Assembly: GCA_025774805.1 (NCBI GenBank)
Contig: JALGZR010000008.1
Location: forward strand, 1-64,000
Direction: 5' to 3'
DNA: 64,000 nt
DNA from: a bacterium
GTDB lineage: Bacteria; ARS69
Part shown: positions 23,926 to 32,509 of the stretch, in pieces
Numbering within the stretch: position 1 is the first letter of the stretch
Layout: the number at the start of each line of letters is the position of its first letter
Made by a program: the position numbers and the translations under genes
The notes under the pieces: generated by a model
Told to the model about the DNA's origin: nothing
Seen by the model: only the letters and a program-made list of their open reading frames with translations
Databases searched by the model: none

Positions 23926-25769
23926 GCCGCGGGGAGACGAGGGCGAAGCGGCGGGAGCGTCTGGCCGAGAGCGCGCGCCGTCTCCCGGCCAAGCCCGGCG
24001 CGTACCTCTTCGTGAACCCCGCCGGACGGGTGATCTACGTGGGAAAGGCAAAATCGCTCCGGGCGCGCGTCCGGTCGTACTTCGGGAAGCCCGCCGACCT
24101 CACCGCCAAGGTCCGGCGCACCGTCGAGGCGACGCACGACATCCAGTTCATCGTAACGCGCTCGGAGATGGAGGCGTTCCTGCTCGAGTACAACCTGATC
24201 AAGGAGCACCGACCGCGCTACAACATCGTGTATCGCGACGACAAACGGTATCCCTACGTCCGGGTCACCCTGGGAGAGAAGTTCCCCCGGGTCTTTCCGA
24301 CCCGGAGAATCGAGGACGACGGATCCCGGTACTTCGGTCCCTACACCGACGTCGGTGCCATGCGCCGGACGCTGAGCATCCTGAGGTCGGTCTTTCCGCT
24401 TCCGACCTGCTCGATCCGACTCGAGGAGGGCATGTCGGAGCGGGGGTGCCTCGACTGGTACCTGGGGCGCTGCCTCGGTCCCTGCCGGGGCGACGTCGAT
24501 CCGGACGAGTACCGCGCCATCGTCGAGGAAGTGATCCGCTTTCTGGCGGGAAAGCGCGAGGACGTCGTCGGGAAGCTCGAGCGGGACATGACGCGGGCGG
24601 CGCGCGACCTGCGCTTCGAGGACGCGGCAAAGCTCCGCGATCGCATCTTCTCCCTCCGTCGCACCGTCGCGAAGCAGCACGTGAGCATTCCGGGCGAAGG
24701 GAACGTCGACGCTCTCGGGATCGAGCGACTCGGACGCACGGCGATCGGAGTCCTGATCCAGCTCCGGAACGGACGCGTCATCGGACGGGAACGTCTCGAA
24801 ATCGGCTGCACTCCGGAGGACTCCGAGAGCGAGCTCGTGCGCGGTCTGCTCCTCGGCTTCTACGAGTCGCGCGAGACCGTGCCGCCCGACATCCTCGTTC
24901 CCGCCGAACCGGCCGACCCGGCTCTGTTGGGCGCGTGGCTGACCGGCAAGGCGGGGGCGAAGGTCCGTCTCCGGATCCCGAAGCGGGGCCGGCGGCGCCG
25001 ACTCGTCGAGATGGCCGAGGAGAACGCGAGCGTCGCGCTCGCCGGGGAGGCGGGCGAGGGGGCGGGGGGGGAAGGGGCTCTGACGGAGACGCGCGAGCTG
25101 GCCCAGGCACTCGGTCTGCCCGATCCGCCGCGACGAATCGAGGGCTTCGACGTCTCCACCATCCAGGGAACCGACACGTACGCCTCCATGGTCGTGTTCG
25201 AGGACGGCGTGCCGGCGAAGAGCGAGTACCGCACGTTCCGCATCCGGGAGGCCCCGAGACGGGACGATCCGCGGTCGATCGAGGAGGCGGTGCGGCGCCG
25301 CTCGCGGAGGATCCGGGCGGGCTGGGTCGCCCCCGACCTCCTGGTCATCGACGGCGGGCCGACGCAGCTGGGCGGAGCGACGCGGGCCCTCGAGGCGGCG
25401 GGCCTCGATGCCCTTCCCGTCGTTGCCCTCGCGAAGCGGGAGGAGCTCGTCTTTCGACGGGGGCGCACCGAGCCCCTGCGATTGCCCCGGGAGTCGGGAG
25501 CCCTGAAGCTGCTGCAACGCGTGAGGGACGAGTCGCACCGCTTCGCGCTGCGCGCCCACCGGCGACGGCGCGGAGGTCGGATCGCCGCGAGCGCGCTCGA
25601 CGAGGTCCCGGGAATCGGGCCCCGGCGACGGCGGCTTCTCCTCGAGCGCTTCGGATCGGTGGCACGGATCCGGGAAGCGGGGTTCGAGGAGCTCGCGGCG
25701 GTCCCCGGGATCGGGAGGCAGATCGCCCTGGCCCTCTGGACCCACCTCGGCGGGGCGGAGGAGACATGA
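23922..25769 (+). CDS. uvrC: UvrABC excinuclease subunit C
   Basis: ATG 23922 overlaps the murJ stop. The 615-residue protein has an N-terminal GIY-YIG nuclease (GAYLF at about 26-30, YVGKAKSLRARVRSYF) with EAFLLEYNLIKEHRPRYN. A cysteine-containing region follows (GCLDWYLGRCLGPCRG). Then come a UVR motif (DLRFEDAAKLRDRI), the RNase-H-like second nuclease (IEGFDVSTIQGTDTYASMVVFEDG, DLLVIDGGPTQLG) and a C-terminal helix-hairpin-helix pair (VPGIGPRRRRLLLERFGSV, VPGIGRQIA). It makes both incisions in nucleotide excision repair with UvrA and UvrB, neither of which is in the window. The length is typical. Confidence 0.96.
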   Translation: MSRGETRAKRRERLAESARRLPAKPGAYLFVNPAGRVIYVGKAKSLRARVRSYFGKPADLTAKVRRTVEATHDIQFIVTRSEMEAFLLEYNLIKEHRPRYNIVYRDDKRYPYVRVTLGEKFPRVFPTRRIEDDGSRYFGPYTDVGAMRRTLSILRSVFPLPTCSIRLEEGMSERGCLDWYLGRCLGPCRGDVDPDEYRAIVEEVIRFLAGKREDVVGKLERDMTRAARDLRFEDAAKLRDRIFSLRRTVAKQHVSIPGEGNVDALGIERLGRTAIGVLIQLRNGRVIGRERLEIGCTPEDSESELVRGLLLGFYESRETVPPDILVPAEPADPALLGAWLTGKAGAKVRLRIPKRGRRRRLVEMAEENASVALAGEAGEGAGGEGALTETRELAQALGLPDPPRRIEGFDVSTIQGTDTYASMVVFEDGVPAKSEYRTFRIREAPRRDDPRSIEEAVRRRSRRIRAGWVAPDLLVIDGGPTQLGGATRALEAAGLDALPVVALAKREELVFRRGRTEPLRLPRESGALKLLQRVRDESHRFALRAHRRRRGGRIAASALDEVPGIGPRRRRLLLERFGSVARIREAGFEELAAVPGIGRQIALALWTHLGGAEET

Positions 25770-26296
25770 GGCTCGGCCACGTCGCGGTCCGGGGGCGCGG
25801 CCTCGTCGTGCACGCCTGGGGCTCGGACCGGGGGCTCGCCGCGACCCGCCTCGGAGAGGTTCCGGACGAGGCGACGCGGCTCGGGGGGCAACCCTCCGAG
25901 GGACTCGTGATCGCGGAGCCGGACGAGCCGCTCCGGGAGCTCGCCCACGCGCTGGCCGGGTACCTCCGCGGTCGACCCCTGGAGTGGGACGGGAGCATCG
26001 ACCTTCGGGGAACGAGCGCGTTCCAGAGCGAGGTCTACTCCGAGGTGAGGAGAATCCCGTACGGAGAGTCGGCGACCTACGGCGAGATCGCGCGCCGGAT
26101 CGGCCGACCGAGCTCCGTTCGCGCAGTCGGTAACGCGCTCCACCGGAATCCGCTCCCCCTCGTGGTTCCGTGCCACCGCGTGCTGCGCGAGGGGGGCGGA
26201 CTGGGAGGCTTCGCGGGGGGGACGGCGCTGAAGCGTCGACTGCTCGCACTCGAGCGGGGGCAAATCGAGCTCGGACTCGAGGAGTGGGAGCGATGA
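25766..26296 (+). CDS. ogt: Methylated-DNA--protein-cysteine methyltransferase
   Basis: ATG 25766 overlaps the uvrC stop; 176 residues. The active-site motif PCHRVL contains the acceptor cysteine C136. Before it lies the winged-helix recognition block [49 protein letters not shown], and after it [19 protein letters not shown]. It removes alkyl groups from O6-alkylguanine by transferring them irreversibly to itself. Placement right behind uvrC forms a small DNA-repair cluster. The ada/ogt choice is based on the absence of an AraC-type domain. Confidence 0.95.
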   Translation: MRLGHVAVRGRGLVVHAWGSDRGLAATRLGEVPDEATRLGGQPSEGLVIAEPDEPLRELAHALAGYLRGRPLEWDGSIDLRGTSAFQSEVYSEVRRIPYGESATYGEIARRIGRPSSVRAVGNALHRNPLPLVVPCHRVLREGGGLGGFAGGTALKRRLLALERGQIELGLEEWER

Positions 26297-27219
26297 GGAT
26301 CACGACCTGCGCCGGGCTCTACCTGGAGGAGCTCGGAATCGAACGGGGACTCTCGGCGAATACGCTCGACGCCTACCGTCGCGATCTCGAGATCTACTCC
26401 CGACACCTGAGCCGGGCCGGCATCGAGGAGGTCGCCGACGTCGGTCCGGACGTCGTGTCCGGTTTCCTGCGACGCGAACGGCGGGCGGGGAGAAGTCCGG
26501 CCACCGTGGGCCGGCGTCTCTCCGCCATCCGCGGACTGCACCGGTATGCGGTGGCGACGGGTGTCGCGCCGGACGATCCGACGAGCGAGGTCGTCGGTCC
26601 GAGAAAGGTCCGGCGCCTGCCCGACGCCTTGACCGTGCCCGAAGTGGAGCGGCTCCTCGCGTCTCCATCGGGGCGGGAGCCGCTGGCGCGGCGGGACCGC
26701 GCGCTCCTCGAGTTCGCCTACGCGACGGGGGTGCGGGCGTCCGAGGCCGTGGCGACCGACCTCGCGGATCTGGAGGACGATCCGGAGCTGCTCCGCGTGC
26801 GGGGAAAGGGAAGTGTGGAGCGATGGGTTCCGGTGGGCCGACCCGCCCGAAAGGCGATCGAGGCGTGGGTGGCGGGAGGGCGGTCCGGTCTCCTTCGGGG
26901 GCGCGCGGAGCCGGCGCTCTTTCTCAACGGTCGGGGGCGACGTCTGTCACGCACGGGTCTCTGGATGATCGTCAGACGTCACGCGAAGGCCGCGGGAATC
27001 ACTCGCCGGGTGTCCCCCCACACGCTCCGCCACTCGTTCGCCACGCACCTGCTGGAGGGGGGAGCCGATCTCCGCGTCGTTCAGGAGCTGCTGGGCCACG
27101 CCGATCTCACGACGACTCAGGTCTACACGCGCGTCGACACGACGTACCTGACCGAGGTGCATCGCACGTTTCACCCACGCGGCGGGGGGAGCCGGGTGCC
27201 GCGCGGGCCGAGCGCTTGA
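26293..27219 (+). CDS. xerD: Tyrosine recombinase XerD (or XerC)
   Basis: ATG 26293 overlaps the ogt stop. The 308 residues divide into a SAM-like N-terminal DNA-binding domain ([35 protein letters not shown]) and a catalytic domain. The full catalytic set is R148 (TGVRASE), K172 (RGKGS), H243 and R246 ([12 protein letters not shown]), H269 (LLGHAD) and Y278 (TQVYTRV). It resolves chromosome dimers at dif, with a partner Xer, during division. The neighbouring segregation genes scpA and scpB suit a chromosomal rather than integron or phage role. Confidence 0.93.
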   Translation: MRITTCAGLYLEELGIERGLSANTLDAYRRDLEIYSRHLSRAGIEEVADVGPDVVSGFLRRERRAGRSPATVGRRLSAIRGLHRYAVATGVAPDDPTSEVVGPRKVRRLPDALTVPEVERLLASPSGREPLARRDRALLEFAYATGVRASEAVATDLADLEDDPELLRVRGKGSVERWVPVGRPARKAIEAWVAGGRSGLLRGRAEPALFLNGRGRRLSRTGLWMIVRRHAKAAGITRRVSPHTLRHSFATHLLEGGADLRVVQELLGHADLTTTQVYTRVDTTYLTEVHRTFHPRGGGSRVPRGPSA

Positions 27220-27297
27220 CGCCCATCCGTCCGCTGTCTAGGGTGACGCAATGCGCTCCGGACGCCGCATCACGCGCCCCGACGCAGGAGCCTCCGC

Positions 27298-28101
27298 ATG
27301 TCGTCTTCGAGTCCGTCTCCCGAGCCGGCCGCCCGGGTGAGTCCTCCCGACCCCGTCGAGGGGAACGGGTACCGGGTCCGCCTCGACGAGTTCGAGGGCC
27401 CACTGGACCTCCTCCTCCACCTGATCAGGGAGGAGGAGGTGGACATCTACGACATCCCGATCGCGCGGATCACCGATCAGTACTTGGATTCGATCGGGGA
27501 CGTGGAGACGCTCGATCTGGATCGCGCCGGGGAGTACCTGCTGATGGCCGCGACGCTCATGCGCATCAAGGCCAAGATGCTGATTCCGCGGGATCCGGAG
27601 GAGGAGGAGGAGGAAGAGATCGATCCGCGGGCCGAGCTCGTCCGGCGACTGCTCGAGTACCGCGAATTCAAGCGGATCGCCGAGGACCTGGGCGATCGCC
27701 AGGAGGCGTGGCGAGGCGTGTTCGGCCGCGGGGTCGCGGCTCTCGGGGAGGACGACGGAAACGGCCTCGTCGATCCCGGGATCTCGCTCATCGACATCTT
27801 CCGTGCGTTCCGGGGAGTCCTCGACCGGATGGAGCGGGACGCCGCGTACGAGATGGAGACGGAGGAGTACTCCGTCGACGAGCAGATGGAGTTCATCCGC
27901 TCCTCCTGCCTTAGAGCCCCCGAGGGGCTGCCCTTCAGTCGTCTGTTCGAAGGGGTGAGGTCACGGAATCTGGTCATCACCACGTTTCTCGCTCTTCTCG
28001 AGTTGATTCGCGAGCGGGAGATCCTGGCGGTGCAGGCCGAGCGTTTCGGAGAGATCTGGCTGCGATACTCCACGGAGGTCACCGGCGCGAATGAACCCTG
28101 A
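27298..28101 (+). CDS. scpA: Segregation and condensation protein A
   Basis: ATG 27298 after AGGAG; 267 residues. It contains the ScpA N-terminal SMC-binding block YRVRLDEFEGPLDLLLHLIREEEVDIYDIPIARITDQYLDSI, then LLMAATLMRIKAKMLIP followed by an acidic run (EEEEEEID). The C-terminal part ends in the kleisin winged helix (ITTFLALLELIRERE). It bridges SMC heads with ScpB to form the condensin complex. It overlaps scpB by 11 bases. SMC is not in the window. Confidence 0.95.
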   Translation: MSSSSPSPEPAARVSPPDPVEGNGYRVRLDEFEGPLDLLLHLIREEEVDIYDIPIARITDQYLDSIGDVETLDLDRAGEYLLMAATLMRIKAKMLIPRDPEEEEEEEIDPRAELVRRLLEYREFKRIAEDLGDRQEAWRGVFGRGVAALGEDDGNGLVDPGISLIDIFRAFRGVLDRMERDAAYEMETEEYSVDEQMEFIRSSCLRAPEGLPFSRLFEGVRSRNLVITTFLALLELIREREILAVQAERFGEIWLRYSTEVTGANEP

Positions 28102-28888
28102 GCCGCACGAGACCGAGTCGCCCGACAGGACCCTCCCTGCGGGCGAAGAGCCGATGGCGGCGTCCCCCGAGACCGAGGCGAGCCCGAAGGCGGGACCCGC
28201 TTCGACCGCAGCGGCGGAGGAGAGCGCCGAAGAGCGGGAGCGACGGGTCGAACGAAAGGTCGAGGCGCTGCTCTTCTCCTGCGAGGTGCCGCTGACCACG
28301 CGTCGTCTCCTCGCGCTCACGGGATCGGGCAAGGCGGAGATCCTCGCCGCGATCGACCGCCTCAACGTCTTCTACGGAGAGACGGGACGCGCGTTCCGGA
28401 TCAGCCCCCTGGGCGGCGGATTCCAGGTGGTCACCCTTCCGGAGCACGCTTGCCTTCTCACGAAGCTCCACAAGGAGCGGATCCCCACCCGACTGTCGCG
28501 GGCCGCGCTGGAGACGCTCTCGATCATCGCGTTCAAACAGCCCGTGACCCGGGCGGAGATCGACGCGATCCGGGGGGTGAGCGCCAGCGACGGGGTGCTG
28601 CGACATCTGATCGAGCGGAAGCTCGCGCGGATCGCGGGTCGGGCGGAGGCTCCGGGACGCCCCCTCCTCTACGGCACGACCCGGGAGTTCCTCGCCTACT
28701 TCGGTCTGTCGAACGTCACCGACCTCCCCCGCACCGACGAGCTCGACGCGCTTCTCGCCGGTGAGGTCCCCGCCTCCCCCGAGCCCGATGAGGTGGGCCC
28801 CGGGGAGGACGGTGAGCTCTTCCCGGCGGAACACCGGTCTCACTCCGGAGAGGAGTCGGACGATCATGAGCGCGCCCCTTCGCCTTAA
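28091..28888 (+). CDS. scpB: Segregation and condensation protein B
   Basis: ATG 28091 after GGAGG inside the scpA end; 265 residues. The first about 50 residues are a low-complexity, acidic extension (ESPDRTLPAGEEPM and similar) not usual in ScpB. Then come the two winged-helix domains: KVEALLFSCEVPLTTRRLLALTG and LSRAALETLSIIAFKQPVTRAEIDAIRGVSASDGVLRHLIERKLARIAGRAEAPGRP, the family signature. TTREFLAYFGLSNVTDLPR ends the conserved part. It dimerises on the ScpA linker. Confidence 0.94.
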   Translation: MNPEPHETESPDRTLPAGEEPMAASPETEASPKAGPASTAAAEESAEERERRVERKVEALLFSCEVPLTTRRLLALTGSGKAEILAAIDRLNVFYGETGRAFRISPLGGGFQVVTLPEHACLLTKLHKERIPTRLSRAALETLSIIAFKQPVTRAEIDAIRGVSASDGVLRHLIERKLARIAGRAEAPGRPLLYGTTREFLAYFGLSNVTDLPRTDELDALLAGEVPASPEPDEVGPGEDGELFPAEHRSHSGEESDDHERAPSP

Positions 28889-29624
28889 CCGGTTCCTCGC
28901 CGCGGCGGGGGTGGCCTCGCGTCGGCGGTGCGACGACTTCATTCGTCGGGGTCGGGTCACCGTCAACGGAACTCCGATCGTCGAGCTCGGAACGCGTGTC
29001 GATCCCGAACACGACGAGGTCGCGGTCGACGGCGTGCGGGTCGAACCTCCGCGCGACCGGCGGACTCTGGCCCTGCACAAACCCCCCGAGGTGCTCGTGG
29101 CCGCGACCGATTCCCGCGGACGCGCGACGGTGGCGGATCTGCTGAACGACGTTCCGGGGCGGGTCTTCCCGGTCGGACGCCTCGACTATCGGAGCGAGGG
29201 CCTTCTCCTCTTCACAAACGACGGAGACCTCGCGTACCGTCTCACCCACCCGCGCTTCAAGGTCGAGAAGCTGTACCTCGTCGACGTCGCGGGGACCGTT
29301 TCGCCAGGCGTCATCGAAGGTCTGCGTCGGGGCGTGATGCTGGAGGACGGCCCGACCCAGCCGGCGCGGGTGCGGCTGCTCGATCGGCGGAAGCGCCACG
29401 ACGTCCTGGAGATCGAGCTGCGGGAGGGACGCAAGCGGCAGATCCGCCGCATGCTCGCCGTGTTCGGACACGAGATCCGGAGGCTGCGAAGGGTGCGCTT
29501 CGGTCCGATCGAGCTGGGCGGTCTGCCGCCGGGCCTTTGGAGATCCCTCGCGGCCGCGGAGGTTCTCGAGTTGAGACGGGCGGTCGGGCTCGCGGACGGA
29601 GAGGGGGAAGGGGGCCGATCGTGA
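28866..29624 (+). CDS. rluB: 23S/16S rRNA pseudouridine synthase, RluB/RsuA family
   Basis: ATG 28866 overlaps the scpB end by 23 bases; GGAGAGGAG precedes it. The 252 residues start with an S4 RNA-binding domain (LRLNRFLAAAGVASRRRCDDFIRRGRVTVNG). The catalytic domain has GRLDYRSEGLLLFTNDGDLAYRLTHPRF, with the catalytic Asp in GRLDY, and EGRKRQIRRMLAVFGHEIRRLRRVRFGPI. That order is typical of RluB, and scpB-rluB adjacency is widespread. It isomerises a uridine in the peptidyl-transferase region of 23S rRNA; RsuA or RluE-type specificity cannot be excluded. Confidence 0.9.
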   Translation: MSAPLRLNRFLAAAGVASRRRCDDFIRRGRVTVNGTPIVELGTRVDPEHDEVAVDGVRVEPPRDRRTLALHKPPEVLVAATDSRGRATVADLLNDVPGRVFPVGRLDYRSEGLLLFTNDGDLAYRLTHPRFKVEKLYLVDVAGTVSPGVIEGLRRGVMLEDGPTQPARVRLLDRRKRHDVLEIELREGRKRQIRRMLAVFGHEIRRLRRVRFGPIELGGLPPGLWRSLAAAEVLELRRAVGLADGEGEGGRS

Positions 29625-29651
29625 TCCTCTGGCCGCGCCCCGCCTGAGCGC

Positions 29652-30944
29652 ATGACGCGATCCTCTTCCCGCCTCAGCGGTCGGTTCTCCCCGCCGGGGG
29701 ACAAATCACTCTCGCATCGGGCGCTCCTGTTCGCCGCGCTGGCGGGAGGGGAGACGGAGCTGACCGACCTGAATCCGGGGGCGGACGTCCAGTCGACGGC
29801 GGACGCGCTCCGGGCGCTCGGGGTGGAGGTGGCCCGCCGCGGCCGTCACTGGCGAGTGCGGAGCGACGGGTTCGCGTCGCTGCGCCGGCCGCGGGCCGGG
29901 ATCGACTGCGGCAACTCGGGCACGACGATGCGCCTGCTGGCGGGGGTGCTCGCGGGCTGTCCGTTCGCGAGCCGGCTCACGGGCGACGACTCGCTGTCGG
30001 CGCGTCCCATGGGTCGGATCGTTCGCCCGCTTCTCGGGATGGGCGCGGACATCGACGGTCGCGAGTCGCGCGGCCGGGTTCTCCCTCCGCTCCGGATCCG
30101 CGGCGGGGACCTGCGGGCCCTCCACCATCGCTCCCGGGTGGCGAGCGCGCAGGTCAAGTCGGCGGTGCTCCTGGCCGGCCTCGTCGGGGGCGTCTCCGTC
30201 GTGGCCACCGAGCCGCATCGCTCCCGGGACCACACCGAGCGGATGCTGCGGGCCATGGGGGCGCGCCTGCGCCGCGTGAAGGGCGGGGCCCGCCTCGATC
30301 CGGGGGGCGAGCTCCGACCGCCCGACGGCCGTGTCCCCGGCGATCCGTCGGCCGGGGCGTTCTTCGCAGCCGCGGCGGCGGCGCTCCCCGGTTCCGACCT
30401 CACGCTCGCGGGGATCTGTCTGAACCCGACCCGCCTCGGCTTCTACCGGGCCTTGGCCCGGATGGGAGCCCGCACGGATCGGGTCGTCACCGGCACGTGG
30501 TGGGGAGAGCCGGTCGGAGACCTGCGGATCCGCGCCGCACCACTCGAGGGAATCCGCATTGCCGGCTCCTCCGTTCCCGCGCTCCTGGACGAGATTCCCG
30601 TGCTCGCCGTGCTCGCGGCGGGCGCCGCCCGGGGCCGGACCACGATCTCGGGGGCGGCCGAGCTCCGGGTGAAGGAGACCGATCGTCTCGCCGCCGTGGC
30701 CGACGGTCTGACCGCGCTCGGCGCCCGGGTGACCGAACGGCCGGACGGTCTCCGGATCGAGGGGGGAGAGCTCCGGGGGGGCACCGTGGATTCCCGGGGC
30801 GACCACCGGATCGCGATGGCGTTTCGCGTGGCGCGCCTTCTGTCCCCCGGACGCCTTCGCGTTCGGGGATCCGAGGCGACGAGAGTTTCCCACCCCTCCT
30901 TCGAGCGGGACTTGAGACGACTTCTGGCGGGGAGGGCCGAATGA
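29652..30944 (+). CDS. aroA: 3-phosphoshikimate 1-carboxyvinyltransferase (EPSP synthase)
   Basis: The 430-residue protein has PPGDKSLSHRALLFAALAGGET at the N-terminus, then GNSGTTMRLLAGVLAG and ARPMGRIVRPL. Further blocks are ASAQVKSAVLLAGL, DPSAGAFFAAAAAALPGS and LRVKETDRLAAVADGL with DHRIAMAF near the end. PGDKSxSHR and GNSGTTxRL place it nearer the Bacillus-type class II enzymes than the enterobacterial class I. It joins shikimate-3-P and PEP in aromatic amino-acid synthesis. It overlaps cmk by four bases, as aroA-cmk-rpsA order does in many bacteria. Confidence 0.96.
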   Translation: MTRSSSRLSGRFSPPGDKSLSHRALLFAALAGGETELTDLNPGADVQSTADALRALGVEVARRGRHWRVRSDGFASLRRPRAGIDCGNSGTTMRLLAGVLAGCPFASRLTGDDSLSARPMGRIVRPLLGMGADIDGRESRGRVLPPLRIRGGDLRALHHRSRVASAQVKSAVLLAGLVGGVSVVATEPHRSRDHTERMLRAMGARLRRVKGGARLDPGGELRPPDGRVPGDPSAGAFFAAAAAALPGSDLTLAGICLNPTRLGFYRALARMGARTDRVVTGTWWGEPVGDLRIRAAPLEGIRIAGSSVPALLDEIPVLAVLAAGAARGRTTISGAAELRVKETDRLAAVADGLTALGARVTERPDGLRIEGGELRGGTVDSRGDHRIAMAFRVARLLSPGRLRVRGSEATRVSHPSFERDLRRLLAGRAE

Positions 30945-31621
30945 GCCGATTCGTGGTGGCGATCGACGGTCCGGCCGGGGCGGGCAAGAGCACGACCGCA
31001 CGCCGGGTGGCGGAGCGGCTGGGGTTTCTCTATCTCGACACGGGAGCCATGTACCGGGCCCTGACCTGGAAGGCACTGGAGGGGGGGATCGACCTCGCGG
31101 ACGAGGAGGCGCTCGGGGAGCTGGCGGAGACGTCCCGGATCGACATCGATTCCGAAGGGCGGGGAGACCGCCTGCTCGTCGACGGCGACGACGTGACGGA
31201 GGAAATCCGCACCCCCGAGGTCTCGCGGGCGGTGTCCCACGTGGCGAAGGTTCCGGCCGTGCGCCGGGCGATGGTCCGACTCCAGCGGGCGATCGCCAAC
31301 GAGGGGCGCTTCGTGGTCGAAGGTCGGGACATCGGCACGGTCGTGTTTCCCGACGCGGACGTGAAGGTCTATCTCGAGGCGTCTCTGGAAGAGCGCGCGG
31401 AGCGGCGGCGGCGCGAGCTCTCGGACCGGGGAGTGCAGCAGACCCATGGGGAGCTCGTCGAGGAGATCCGCCGCCGCGACGAGATCGACTCGGGCCGGGA
31501 GGACAGCCCTCTGACCCGGGCCGACGACGCCGGCCCTCTCGATACGACCGGCCTCACGATCGAGGGGCAGGTGGACGAGGTGGTCCGCCGGGTGAGGGCG
31601 GCACTCGAAGCGCAGCGCTAA
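30941..31621 (+). CDS. cmk: Cytidylate kinase
   Basis: ATG 30941 overlaps the aroA stop; 226 residues. The P-loop is AIDGPAGAGKSTTARRVAERLGFLYLDTGAMYRALTW, the usual Cmk N-terminus. VSHVAKVPAVRRAMVRLQR and FVVEGRDIGTVVFPDADVKVYLEAS, then ERAERRRREL and a lid segment RRDEIDSGREDSPLTRADDA follow. It phosphorylates CMP and dCMP. It is followed by two hairpins before plsC. Confidence 0.96.
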   Translation: MSRFVVAIDGPAGAGKSTTARRVAERLGFLYLDTGAMYRALTWKALEGGIDLADEEALGELAETSRIDIDSEGRGDRLLVDGDDVTEEIRTPEVSRAVSHVAKVPAVRRAMVRLQRAIANEGRFVVEGRDIGTVVFPDADVKVYLEASLEERAERRRRELSDRGVQQTHGELVEEIRRRDEIDSGREDSPLTRADDAGPLDTTGLTIEGQVDEVVRRVRAALEAQR

Positions 31622-31639
31622 ACGGCGTCTATCCTCAGG

Positions 31640-31708
31640 CTCCCCGGGGGACCGGGGAGGGGAAGGCCAGCCTCCGAAATGTCTCCCAAGGGGCCTTTTC
31701 CCCTTGGG
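31640..31708 (+). promoter_or_regulatory. Two strong hairpins between cmk and plsC
   Basis: CTCCCCGG-GGGA-CCGGGGAG (31640-31659) has an eight-pair stem. CCCAAGGGG-CCTTTT-CCCCTTGGG (31685-31708) has a perfect nine-pair stem. Neither is followed by a T-run. They occupy most of the 153-base gap in an otherwise overlapping gene run and could be an attenuator, a processing site or a protein-binding site. Confidence 0.5.
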
Positions 31709-31774
31709 CCGCCCGTCCCTCATCCAGTACCATGTCCGATTGGCTGGCCCACGAACGGAGGATTTCGCCCCGAG

Positions 31775-32509
31775 GTGAGTCTCTGGTACCGGTTCTGCCG
31801 GAGCCTGGTGTTCGCTCTCGGGCGGACTCTCTGGGGGCTCCGGTTGGAAGGAAGGGAGAACGTCCCCGCCACGGGACCCCTCCTCGTGACCTCCAACCAC
31901 ATCAGCTTGCTCGATCCGCCGATCTTGGGCTGCGTGTTCCCGCGCGAAGTGGGGTTCGTGGCCAAGCGTGAGCTGTTCGAGGTGCGCGGGCTCGGTGCGC
32001 TGATTCGGTCGCTCAACGCGATTCCGGTCGACCGGGCTCGTCTCACCGTCACGACGCTGCGCGCCCTCGAGAGGTTTTTCTCGGCGGAGAAGGCGCTGGT
32101 CTACTTCCCGGAGGGGACCCGCTCGAAGAGCGGTCGCCTCGGGAATCCGAAGGTCGGGATCGGGATGGTGCTGGACCGTTTTCCGGTCACCATCGTTCCG
32201 GTCCACATCGAAGGCACGAACTCTCTCCTCCGGTGCCTGTTCCGGCGGGAGCGAATGCGTGTGACCGTGGGTCGCCCGTATTCGCTCCCGAGGGAGGAGG
32301 GGGCCACCTCCGAGCGGCGGGAACGCTACCGTCGCACGGCGGAAGCGGTCATGGACCGGATCCGCCGACTGAAGGAGAGGGTCCCCCGTGCCGACGATCG
32401 GGAGACGGGTCCGCCGGCCGGGCGGGAGGACGAGGCCGCGATGCGCGGAATCGCCGATGCCGGCCGATCGGCCCCGAATACGAAGGAAGGGATGGAAACG
32501 AGCGAATGA
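31775..32509 (+). CDS. plsC: 1-acyl-sn-glycerol-3-phosphate acyltransferase
   Basis: GTG 31775, with GGAGG 12 bases upstream, gives 244 residues; the frame is open from 31679 but homology begins at SLWYRFCRSLVFALGRTLWGL. The acyltransferase motifs are NHISLLDPP (H42-x4-D47) and FPEGTRSKSG (111-120), then IVPVHIEGT. It adds the second acyl chain to form phosphatidic acid at the inner membrane face. A charged tail of about 45 residues after the domain is unusual and overlaps the rpsA start by four bases. Confidence 0.9.
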   Translation: MSLWYRFCRSLVFALGRTLWGLRLEGRENVPATGPLLVTSNHISLLDPPILGCVFPREVGFVAKRELFEVRGLGALIRSLNAIPVDRARLTVTTLRALERFFSAEKALVYFPEGTRSKSGRLGNPKVGIGMVLDRFPVTIVPVHIEGTNSLLRCLFRRERMRVTVGRPYSLPREEGATSERRERYRRTAEAVMDRIRRLKERVPRADDRETGPPAGREDEAAMRGIADAGRSAPNTKEGMETSE

